NCBI RefSeq assembly: GCF_052857255.1
Contig: NC_135505.1
Span: forward strand, 41,501,864-41,565,863
DNA from: Amblyomma americanum
Taxonomy: Eukaryota > Arthropoda > Arachnida > Ixodida > Ixodidae
Direction: 5' to 3'
Length of the DNA stretch: 64,000 bases
The notes beneath the pieces were generated by a model that was not told the origin of the DNA, did no database searches, and saw nothing but the letters and a program-made list of their open reading frames with translations. A program made the translations under genes and the position numbers. Positions 1 through 10,030 of the stretch are shown in pieces. Numbering within the stretch: position 1 is the first letter of the stretch; every line of letters starts with the position of its first letter.

Positions 1-177
1 GTTGAATTTTGTAGGGACATGATTGGTTTAGGTTACTCATATACAAAATGCTTTACAACTGGCTACTAAGCCAAGCAGCTCTTGCAGCCCCACTGTGCTT
101 TGAATTAAAAGAGTCCTAGAACTAATGCTTTTCAATTTTCAGAAATCTGATCCAAGTAGAAGCAAATGGAGACAGGA

Positions 178-267
178 GGGGGGGGGGGGGGGGCGCTGCC
201 CCCACTGGAAAAGGGTTGGGTGGGGGGAGGGTGACCTTCCCCTTTGCCACCCCCCCCCCCCCCCCCC
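178..267. repeat. G-run and C-run homopolymer block
   Basis: A run of 16 G (178-193) and a run of 18 C (250-267) flank a G-rich segment with several further G triplets. A long open frame on the minus strand crosses this block, but its glycine/proline stretches come only from the homopolymers, so I do not call a gene. The flanking sequence (about 268-560) looks like ordinary interspersed repeat. I recognise nothing else in bases 1-1900, apart from an ATCC-rich short repeat near 1490-1545. Confidence 0.8.
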
Positions 268-1929
268 TGTTCCGGGGTTCTTGAGTGTAGCCACCTGAGC
301 TCGGGTAGGCGGCCCTATAGATACGTGATCGGCCCGCTGGAGCGGGTATATCTCGCATATTGTATATCTGATATCTGTCGTAAAGCCGATGTCTATTGGT
401 AAACAATTTCAAAACGCCCAAGGTGTTCTGAGAGATGTTCGATGCGGCTAAGCATTCGGTCAGAAAAGATCTTTGAAGGCAGTTCGCAGTGTATCGGATT
501 GTTTTTTTTTTCCGAATATATAGATTTCGTCTAACTATAGGAACTTTTTGGAATTCTTTTATTGACATATCTCAAATAAACCATTCATTTCCGCAAGAAA
601 AAAATACACACAGTGAACGACGTTTATGAAAGTCCCCTTTCTGCCTAAAAAGACAAATAATTAGGGTAATTGAGAAATTGCGAAGTACGATCGTTGGACG
701 TGCGCAGCAACCATGAGTACGACAGGTACATGCGACCTACTAATATAACGCTTGGACTAGAAGGAACAGACTCGAACGTGTACAGTTTCGAAGAAAAACG
801 GCACGAGCAAATACGATGCTGCCTGCGGAAATCGTCCATGACTGCAGTTCCACGAATTTTCTCGGAAAGCTGCGTTTCTTTTATGTATTGAATTCAAGTC
901 TGCATTCATTTTTTTTTGGCGTGGCTTGTCTGCAGTGCTTTAAAAACATTAGCAGATTAACAGCAGGAGTGATTTTCAATCGCCCCTATCCTTGTTTTCA
1001 CAGGTCTGGACAAGAAAGCGGGAATGGTATTCACGTGCAGCAAGCAATATACGTCCAGAAGCTTCTGAATGTGCTTCCGCTTTTGGAACATCATGTCACG
1101 AACTTCACAAACTCTTGCAAGGCGTTTATAGTAGCTCTGTTGCCGGGCAAAACCTTGAACCGCTTTCCCTGTAGCTTTAGCCGACAGGGATAACCTGAAT
1201 GGGCTAACGACCGCGGTTTCTTGTTCCTCTGACTTCAAGTAAAAATGGGGAACGTTGCAGCTGTGCATTTTTGTATCGTTACAGGTACGAATCTCGATAC
1301 GTCACTGATAACAGGATTTCGCGAAAGAAATCAAGGAAATAAACTAAAAAAACTCTTAGCGAGGGCTACTTTTTCTCACCATGGCAGTCACAAAAACAAT
1401 GTGTGTCGTCTGCTAGCGGTTCATCTGAAAGCGCTGCCTTGCGGTGGATGCGGGCTAGGTGGCGTTCTCAGCCGCGGTCCAATCTTGTTCATCCATCCAT
1501 CTATTTATCCAGTAATGCATCCAGCCAATCCAGCTGATCCAGCCTTGCAAAGCGTGTATGGCGTGTCTTCTACAGTCAGTGGGTCAGCAGTGACCAAAAA
1601 GCCCTTTACATCAAGTCGCCTGGAGCTAGAACAGCTAACCTACGATTGCAAAGCGTCGCAAGGTGTACTTGGCTAACGAAAGCAGCGCAGCGGTCACTCA
1701 CGTCGAGCGAGGTTGCTGAAACGCCGCCTTCGAAATCTGGTAACCGGAACCCAACTTTTCTCCTGCTCCGCTCGCGTTTCATGTATCTTTAGTGCCGCTG
1801 AGCCTAGCAGTGAATCCCACTCTGGGGCTGTGCCGTTGGCGGACGCCACAGGCGAAACTGGCAGCAGCGGTGAATGCTGTCACTTGCACGACAGCAGAGA
1901 CGACGACACCAGAGGGGCCCAACATGGTT

Positions 1930-2560
1930 TCTGTCGCACACGGACTACGTGGAACCGCAGATAGATGCCACAAGCGAGGGTGACTACAGCAGCAGCAGTG
2001 ATGAGTGCGGTGGCTCGGACGACGGCTAAGATGACGGCGCCGGTGGACCGCAAGGTGGTGCTGTGCCGCCGTTTAACGATGCAGTGCTTCTTGCTGAATG
2101 TGTACTGGACTTATGATGCCAGAAACTGCCTGGCTCGTCAACGACATTGGCTGAAGTAGTTGTTCAGATAATGGGCTTTGTTGTTGCTAATGAGCTGATT
2201 TGGGCAGCGCTTGATGCCTTCTTCTGGCACCGGTTGGGCCGGCCGCACTAAGATTACCTCTTCAGAAAATTGTGAGCGCCGAAATGTGCAAGCTTCGTTC
2301 AAAGCCATTTTTACTGCGAAGTGTGCATCTCTCCCCTCCAGGCCAGCACAGACCGTCAGAAGCTAGCTTGCATAGTGCGCAGAACACAACCAGAAGTGTG
2401 CATTTTTAAGAAAGGAGGCTGTTTTCTTTTGTAATAATGAACCTCAGAGAACAGCTTTGCCTTCTGACGGACAAAGGATTTTCTGCTGAATACCGCTTTG
2501 TTGCTCCTTCAAGAAGCGCACCTAACATAACACGTTCTCTAAGGAGTACTTGTAGCTAGG
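1930..2560 (+). pseudogene. decayed DNA-transposase-like coding remnant
   Basis: One reading frame stays protein-like for about 500 bases despite interspersed stops. It begins with an acidic, serine-rich stretch (…EGDYSSSSDECGGSDDG), then a hydrophobic block (TLAEVVVQIMGFVVANEL, near 2145-2205), then DYLFRKL, then a cysteine/histidine pattern SHFYCEVC (near 2305-2330) and FKKGGC (near 2405). After three closely spaced stops the similarity seems to resume in another frame as MNLREQLC (near 2437). From memory this order resembles multicopy tick ORFs with a transposase-like domain and a zinc-binding-like HxxxC pattern, but I cannot assign the superfamily. At least three in-frame stops and one frame change make it non-functional. 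No terminal inverted repeats were found. Bases 2560-3690 contain nothing I can name. Confidence 0.4.
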
Positions 2561-3689
2561 CTTATTGGTGCATATTCAGGAAAGGCACAGGAGTGCAAAG
2601 TATGGACAAAGGTGAAGTGATTTTGACATGCCAGCATATATACCCTTATGCAGAGGGAAAGACCGCAAACATTCACGCATTTGTGGACAACAGCTATACT
2701 CTGGTACAACTTAAGAACACTTGGCTTTTCCCTATCAAGAGACACCCTTCCAGCCAGTGGGTCGGCCGATTTTCATGACCCTGCTGATGTGACCAAACAA
2801 GTAGTGGCAGACGAAAGGGGGTAATCCCTTCCCAATGTGTCCAGGAATAGAACCCTCTCTTCATTGCGAACTGCCTGCAAGGTTGAGCACTACGATATTC
2901 TTAACTTAGCACTCGTGCTGTGTGATGAGCATGTGATGCTTCGTGCTCCTCAGGGCATCCATATTCCAGCACAGAGCATATCGTAGGTCCAGCTTTTGTG
3001 CTTTTCTTCAGCGAATAATTTACCACACAAATCAGATGCTTCAACTTGTAGATTAACACTAATGCTTGTAGCATTGTGTGCCTAAGCTACGTTTTCAGCT
3101 ACAATTACTGCATATCACGTCAAGGTACTTAGAACTTGTAGTTGATAGCATGGTAGCGGATAAGCCACTCCGATATGAAACAGGCTGGCAGTTGCAAGCA
3201 GCAACCCTGAAACATTTAATCAGAGATACTATCGGAGTACTGTGCAAACCTGAAGAAACAAATGAGAGATGTTAGATGGCGAGAATTTGTTTTGGAATCT
3301 GCTCGTGATTCTCAGCCTTCTAGCGGACGTGGGGCGGAAAGGTGTACGATCACTTTGGGGTTTGCGAGTAGGATTGTCCCAGCATTCCGATTGGCGCACC
3401 CTGCAGTGCCTGTCGTCTAATGGCGTGCGGCGGTACAGGGGTGTGCTTGTAGAAAGCACGCAGATATCTTGCAGGATAAATTGCCCGTATTAATTGCGGC
3501 GTACTCGAGATGTCCGTTACGTCAACGTTCTTTATTTTGCTGGGGGATTTTCTTCGAAGGTACAATCGTGGTCGGTTCTGTTATGGCATGGATCTCGGTG
3601 CGGCCGACTCTGACGGCCGCGAACCAATTCGTGACAAAATTTACCCTTAAAAAATTGGCTATCAACTTTCATTAGAGTTTGTATTAACT

Positions 3690-4380
3690 TCCTATGTAAT
3701 CTAGTAACCTTGTAGTTACTTTAACATTCTATAAACATTTCTTGATAGAAAGTTGATAGAAAGTAACTTTTTTGTATGTACTCCTGTTAGTAGAAAGTTA
3801 CAAGAAAATAATTTTTACATTCTATCCACATTTGTTAATAAAAAGGTACTAGAACGTTACCTTCCTGTATATACTCCTGTCAATAGAAATCTAATAGAAT
3901 ATACTGGTGCAGTTCGACATATCGAGACAAATGAGTGAACAGACTGCATATGGTTTAAGATGATTAAAACTCTTCTTCGCATAACCGTAATATCTTACTT
4001 CAGTGCCCAGCAAAATGTTTTGCAACTTGTTACAAATTTCCTTACATTAGAAAGCGTCCAGCGTTTTTGGCAGCAAATTCATTCAGAATCAAATCAGGGT
4101 ATAAAAAAGTGTTTTCAAAACTTAAGATATTCCATTTTAATAAATTTCTCTTATTGCTTTCTATGCACTGTTGTGCGAAAAATTAGAGTAAAAACCGAAA
4201 AAAAAACGTTTGGTCATCCGAATAAAAGCCTAAAATAATCATGTACTATAGCCGAACACTTCAAAGCTATTAAAGCAACTTTCAACTCCAATTAAAGATT
4301 AGGAACACATTCTCTTAGGCTAGCATATTCTATTAGCTTTTGTTGATAGGAAGTTGGCAAAATTTCCTTACTGCTTTCTA
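3690..4380. repeat. tandem repeat of about 210 bp, left part
   Basis: AT-rich sequence with recurring phrases. CTGCTTTCTATGCACTGTTG (near 4155), TAGCATATTCTATTA followed by TTTGTTGATAGG (near 4321-4350) and ACTGCTTTCTA (4370-4380) recur in the same order after 9565. The unit 4152-4367 is 216 bp. Shorter related phrases (ACTCCTGTCAATAGAAA and similar) occur from 3690 to 3910. The array is interrupted at 4380 by the LINE insertion. Confidence 0.65.
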
Positions 4381-4694
4381 GGATTTTGGCCTCGGACGCC
4401 GAGGCGTGCCGACGTGTCTTGCGTGCGCTCCCCGGTTTTTCGATGTTCCTCGCGGGTTTATGCTTGTGCTCAAGCCAACATCAATTGGAATCATCAGCGG
4501 AAGTCTCCAGGATCACCTGGATACCGAAATTGCGGCAAGTGGACCTAATATTCGGCTATTTTTCGACATTGACGCGTCGTCCCGGCGGCTGCGTTTGACC
4601 TAGCGTCGACTCAGACCACTGCCCGCCGGCCAAGCATCGGTGCGCCTCGCAGCCGGCCCCTGGGGCTTAGCACGGCCGGATATTTTCGGCGAAA

Positions 4695-6276
4695 ATGCAG
4701 GTTGTTGTTCAAGGGGAGGATATTTCTCCCGAGGAATTTTCCGAAAAGGTCGGTTGGTTCACGATCAACACAAACCGGCAACGCGGCAGCCAAGATGGCG
4801 GCCGCGAGGGAGAATGCCAAGGTGTCGGCTCGTATCGAGGAAGGAGACAAGATGGCGGCCACGTGAGCACCAAATCAATCAAGGATGCGGGGAGGAAGTT
4901 GGCGCTGCGCTCCGTGGCGTCACAGCAACCACGCCTACCTACTGGTCTGCATAAGGTGATAATCCGACCGAGCGGAGGATTGAAAGCTCTATCTTTGGGT
5001 GGAGACGTGAAGATATATGAGATTGTGCGAGCCGCTGCGGGAGTGAATTTGAAGGAGGCTAAGGAAGGCATTATTCAACTTAACACTAAGCAAAACACCA
5101 TTTTGGGGGGCACCATGAATGAAGAAAGAATGCATCGGTACCTGAAAATAAAAACACTTCAGGTTGATCAGGAAAAGTACGACGTAAACGCCTACCTGTC
5201 AGCCTCCGAGGATAGTGGCAAAAGAGTTATTCATGGGATTCCGGTGGAACACACGGAAGCACAGATTCTGAACAACCTGTATTGTTCAAGGAACCCCAAA
5301 ATCAGAGGGATCAGAAGAATGGGAAGACATCAACCTCAGTTCTGATACTCTTCGCCGATGAGAATGTGCTGTTTTGGATTTATTATGGAGGTGGGCTCCT
5401 CAAGTGCTTCCTCTACATAAAGAAGTTTGAAGTGTGCAACGCATGCGGACACCTTGGGCACCGCTCTGATGTGTATCCGGACCCGGACAACGTCAAGTGT
5501 CGCGGCTGCGGTACGGTGAAGCCACCGGATGGACACGTGTGCGATCCCAAATGTGCTCTTTGTGGAAAGGGACATGACCTGGGAAACAAGAAGTTTTTGC
5601 GAGATCTACCGAACTCTGTACATCTTCAAGAAACGCAAGTGGGAGCGGAAGCTAAAAAAAGAGGAGGCGAAGAAAACACCCCCGCCTGGGCGGAAAAGCC
5701 GCTCAAGGAGCCGGGAGGGCTTCCGGAGCCGCTCCGACTCCTTCCCTCGCCTCGATCTCCCGGGCCGTTCCAGCTCCAAGGGCTGCTCCAGCTCCGGGGA
5801 TCGCTCCGGCTCCAGCGGCCACTCCGGCTCCAGGGCAAAATCGTCGTCAAGGCCGAGGACTGAAGCCAACTGGCAAAGGGAGGTGAGCTGGGTAGATAAG
5901 GTCTCCCCAAAAAATTAGGAGTCCAAGTAACTAGCCAAGATGGGAATCATGGTAGAGAAACTCACTAAGAGTAGATGACCTCGAAAAGGAAAACGCTATG
6001 CTAAAAAGGGAGAAGAAAGTAGCTAACGCAGTCAATACAGCTAACACGATTAAAACCCACTCAACCGTTGAAAGCACTGTGGAGATGAAGGTAGATGACA
6101 CCCGCTCCCCACCTCTGAAAAGGAAACTAGGCGCGAACCCGTCGCAAGAGCCCACAATGGCAGATCTATGGAAGAAAATGGACGAATTCCAGGCAAGCTG
6201 GCAGGAAGAGTTCGCAGAAGTCTTCCAAGCCATCCAGGCGCTATCGGAAGCCAGAAACACAGGGCCGAGTTGGTGA
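4695..6276 (+). pseudogene. LINE ORF1 (gag-like nucleic-acid-binding protein), frameshifted
   Basis: The first piece opens at ATG 4695 and runs 216 codons to 5345. Coding then continues in the frame of 5282-5863 and again in the frame of 5529-5918, so at least two indels split the ORF. The middle piece holds CCHC-type knuckles: CNACGHLGHRSDV near 5434, where the last expected cysteine reads tyrosine, then CRGCG and CDPKCALCGKGHDLG (near 5500-5580). An arginine/serine-rich segment (SRSRSREGFRSRSDS) follows near 5700-5860. A charged segment, possibly coiled-coil (5998-6276), ends the ORF. In related LINEs this protein coats the element RNA and assists reverse transcription. The loss of a zinc ligand plus frame breaks argue that this copy is dead. 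Confidence 0.75.
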
Positions 6277-6375
6277 GTATTAACAACTGGCAGAGGGAAA
6301 CAGAGCAGAAGGTACATGGTGGATCACAGACGGCTGCGACCCAAATACTACTGGGTGAAAATATTCAATTCAATC

Positions 6376-9370
6376 ATGGCCAGTCACAGTAAACACTCGA
6401 TTTGGCGGTGTAATTGCCGCAGGTACCGTCGCAAAAGGGCGGTCCTACAGCAGTTCCTTCTTGGCAAAGACAATCCGGATGTAATCGCTTTACAAGAAAC
6501 TGCGGGGATGGCAAAATTATCGGGCTACCTATCATTTAGTAAAGGTGATGCAAGATCCGGGGTAACCACCCTGGTCAGGAGAAACTTAGCAGTCGTTAAG
6601 CATGACACGAAGGTTATCAACGTAGACCACGTCCTTGTTGAACTTATTCCAGCAAAAAAAGAAAGAAGGCAGCCTTATTCTCAATATCTATAGCAGCCCG
6701 AAACAGAGGAAGGCCCGATTTGGACCTCTTCTCCAAAAAAACTCTGCGTATTGCCAAAAGGCAAGCTTTGGTAGTGGTGGGAGATTTTAACGCCCAACAC
6801 GCTGCCTGGGAGTACACAAAAGAAAGAGTTAACGGAAGGGAACTCTGGCTAGATGCACAGCAAGAGGGGCTCACCATAAAGACCAACCCCCAAACCCCCA
6901 CTAGAACGGGGAATAGTGTCTGCGTAGACACCTCACCCGACCTCACCTTCGTCAAAAACGTGGGAGATGCAACCTGGGTTAATACCCAGGAAAACCTAGG
7001 CAGCGATCACTTTATTCTCGAAACAGTGGTGAGCGCAGGCCCTGCCAGGAGAAAAGGCAGAAACCAGCTAATTGTTGAATGGGATGTCTTTCGCGAAATA
7101 AGAAGCGAGGCAAAAGCGAGTGAGATAAGGGATATTGGTGAATGGGCTAAGAAACTCGGCCAGGACGTCAAGAACGCAACCAAGGTGATAACGGAGGACT
7201 CTCCACTGGAATTAGAGGACAGCCACCTCCTCCATATGTGGGTAGCTAATCTCAGTATGGAAAAACGGCTCAGGAGGCAAAGGTGGAACCGCAATCTCAG
7301 GAGACAGATCGCTAGGCTCAATAAAAATGTAGAAGATTACGCGCTAAAACTAACCAGGCAGAACTGGGAGTCCACCTGCAATAGGATGGACGGAAATATA
7401 GGCCTAGCTAGGACATAGATTCTACTCCGATACCTGCTGGATCCACAGGGCTGCAAAACAACGCAGCGACAGAACCTTCAAAAAATTCTTCACTTGTACA
7501 AAGGTACGGAGGTAGATCTAATGAAGGAAATACAGGGGAGATACATAGGAGACACTAGCAAGGAACCCCTACCTAACTATGAAGGCGTAGGCAACTGCAG
7601 CCTAGACGAACCCATCAGTGAAGCGGAGGTCCGGGCGGAGATTGCCAGGCTCAAAATCAAGTCAGCTTCAGGCCCGGATTGCGTTAGCAATAAAATGCTT
7701 CACAATCTAGACGATAACTCTATAAGTTCATTAACTAACTTTACGCAGAAGTGCTCGGAAGAAGGTAAAACTACCAAATCAGTGGAAAACCGCTAAGGTG
7801 GTGATGATCCCAAAACCAGTCAAGAAACTCCAGATAGAGAACTTAAGACCTTTCTCTCTAACCTCTTGTGCAGACAAGCTTTTGGAGCACGTTATTCAAA
7901 CGCGGCTCAATAACTACATGGAGGATAATGACCTCTATCCGCATTCGATGGTGGGCTTTAGGCCCAGGCTCTCCACCCAGGACGTGATGCTGCAAATAAA
8001 ACACCAAATCACAGATGCGAAAACCGGGGACGCAAATGCAATCCTAGGGCTTGACCAAGCGAAGGCTTTTGATAACGTCACACATAAAGCGATTCTGGAG
8101 AACCTTCTGGACTTGGTAGCAGTCGAAGGAACCTACAATTACATTAGGGACTTTTTGTCAGACCGAGAAGCACGAATACATATTGGAGAATGCAAATCGG
8201 ATGACATTAATTTAGGCAGTTAAGAGACCCCACAGGGCTCTGTGCTCTCGCCCTTTCTTTTCAATGTGATCATGATCAAACTCCCTGAAAGACTTAAGGC
8301 TATTGAAGGACTAAACCACAGCATGTGCGCTGATGACATCACGTTGTGGATAGCTAGGGACAGCGATGCCGAAATAGAGGACACCCTTCAAAGGGCTATT
8401 CAGGAAATTGAAGGTTACGTCGGACCTAGGGGACAAATGTTCACAGCAAAAATTGGAAGTGCTTCTATACCAGCCGAAAGGCAGGGCCAGTAAGGAGGAA
8501 CCGTAAATCTCCCTCAAAGCTTGGGGGATTCTCATTCCAAAAGTGGAAAAAATCAGAGTTCTGGGACTTCTGATTCAGGCCAACAGCTTTAATGGCGAAA
8601 CAATAAGGAAACTAGACGGCTGCGCACCGCAGACCATGAGGCTCATCCGCAGGATTGCCAACAGGCGGTCGGGATGAGAGAAGCGAATCTAGTTAGGCTA
8701 GTCCAGGCCTTTGTTATAAGTAGAAAAGCTTATGTTGCTCCCTTTCTCAGCTTTAGGTCCTTTGAGAAGAAGAAGATTGAGGGCATCATACGTAAAAGTA
8801 TAAAACAGGCGCTGGGGCTTCCCATCCGCACTTCAAATGAGAAACTTTTAGCTCTAGGGCTCCACAACAATCTTGAGGAGATTATTGAAGCAGTGAGGAT
8901 CTCGCAGTACGAGAGACTTGCGGGAAGCCCTGCGGGCAGGAAAATCCTAGCTAGGATAGGCATTAACTATGAAGGGCAGGAAGGCATCAAAGTAGGCCTG
9001 CCAGGAAGGTCTACTTTAAGCTAGGCACCTGCGCACGCCACCCTCGCTGAGAACGAGGCGGGCCACGAATTATCTCGAGGACTTACTTTTCGAGCTGGTG
9101 GGCTAGCCGAAGGCTTCACGGGGCGGGACCGCTTAGTGTCTTACAGAGAGATCACACAACACTAAGGACTAGGGCGGGTTAAATATCCTCCGGCTGATAT
9201 ATCCTTAAACAAGAGCCAGGCCTCCACTTGGCGTCGCCTGCAAACCAACTCGTTTCCAAGCCCGATGTCGTGCAGCCTCTACAACCCGAGTCAGTACTCC
9301 AGCCAGTGTAAGCTATGTAAAGCCAGGGCTGATATTATTCACGTTCTGTGGGAATGACCACAGGCTCCCT
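6376..9370 (+). pseudogene. LINE ORF2 (endonuclease + reverse transcriptase), frameshifted
   Basis: I place the start at ATG 6376, 100 bases after ORF1 stops. The endonuclease N-terminus reads WRCNC…RRYRRKRAVLQQ, then VIALQET (near 6480). A frameshift near 6655 leads into the second half, with VVVGDFNAQHAAWE (near 6770) and the catalytic LGSDHF (near 7000). Another break near 7400 precedes the RT: SASGPDCVSNKML (near 7665), LRPFSLTSCADKLLE, VGFRPRLSTQDVML (near 7950), LGLDQAKAFDNVTH (near 8050), an in-frame stop at 8221 just before TPQGSVLSPFLFN, and CADD at 8328 in place of the usual YADD. More breaks follow near 8490 and 8670. RNase H is almost wholly deleted, leaving its C-terminal flank at about 9030-9170. 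A terminal cysteine-containing stretch (CKLCKARADIIHVLWE) lies near 9310-9355. Confidence 0.8.
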
Positions 9371-9564
9371 CAGAGGGAAGCATAAAGTCTTTATAACAAT
9401 GGGAAACCTTATTACTCAGCTCCGATCCGGAGATTCAACTGAAGACCGTCCGACTGGCCGAAACCGCCGCTAGAGTCCAAGGACTCCTGGTTATCGTCTA
9501 GGTGGGAAGGCTTAAAGCCTTCCCTACATCTGTTGAACATATAAAGTTTTACAATCCAATCCAA

Positions 9565-9825
9565 TTACTGCTTTCCATGTACTGTTGTCAGTAGAAATAT
9601 ATTAGAAACCGAGACAGATTTTATCATGCGAACAAATGCGTAAATTAAGTTGCAGTCTAACAGGTCAAAGCAACTAAAGCAACCTTGGACACAAAACGAA
9701 TATCAGCAGTCACAGTCTCTTAGCCGAGCATATTCTATTATTATTTGTTGATAGGGAGTTGATACAATTTTTTTTACTGCTTTCTAAACACTGCTGTCAA
9801 TAGAAACATAGTAGAAAAAATTTCT
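9565..9825. repeat. tandem repeat of about 210 bp, right part
   Basis: This continues the array interrupted by the LINE. One unit spans 9565-9773 (209 bp) and a further partial unit begins TTACTGCTTTCTAAAC at 9774. It shares with the left unit the order ACTGCTTTC / TGTTG / ATTAGAAACCGA-like / AAAGCAAC / TCTCTTAG / GCATATTCTATTA / TTTGTTGATAGG. The array ends where a SINE body starts. Confidence 0.65.
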
Positions 9826-10030
9826 TTTGAGGAAAGAGAATGACGCAGTAACTGGCTCATATATCTCAGTGCACACCAGAACTCGCCGTGAGGGGAGGAA
9901 TAAAGGAGAGATTGAGAGAATAAATGAAGAAATAGGCACCGTAGTGGAGGTCTCCGGAATATTGTCGACCGCCTAGTGGTCTTTAACGTGCACTAAAACC
10001 GAACAACACACGGGCGCCTTTTGCGTTTCA
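9826..10030 (-). mobile_element. 5'-truncated SINE body
   Basis: This stretch parallels the 54205-54520 SINE through most of its body. Shared blocks are GACGCAG/GGCGCAG, CTCATATATC, GGGATAAAGGAG-like, GCACCGTAGTGGAG, CTCCGGAATA, CGACC and CTTTAACGTGCACT-like, ending near GCGCCTTTTGCGTTT. The tRNA-like head with A and B boxes seen in the 54-kb copy is missing. In orientation the copy is on the minus strand. Confidence 0.7.

Larger units (their letters stand above)
4381..9564 (+). mobile_element. full-length but decayed non-LTR retrotransposon (LINE)
   Basis: The element is 5184 bp and bounded by TTACTGCTTTCTA (4368-4380) and TTACTGCTTTCCA (9565-9577), a 13-bp target-site duplication with one mismatch. 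It carries an ORF1 with zinc knuckles and an arginine/serine-rich tail, then an ORF2 with an apurinic-type endonuclease and a reverse transcriptase. The 3' end finishes in a short CAATC-type tail. The domain order matches the I/R1/Jockey assemblage of LINEs; I cannot place the clade more precisely. Several frameshifts and stops break both ORFs. Most of the RNase H region is missing between about 9020 and 9035, because the sequence jumps from the RT C-terminal region to HATLAENEAGHELSRG, the kind of motif that ends an RNase H domain. Confidence 0.9.

Noticed and set aside
122..568. 148-codon open frame on the minus strand
   Set aside because: It runs through the G and C homopolymers, giving glycine/proline runs, and has no recognised domain; likely chance.
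5606..5910. Minus-strand frames opposite the LINE ORF1 Arg/Ser-rich tail
   Set aside because: They are antisense shadows of the low-complexity coding sequence.
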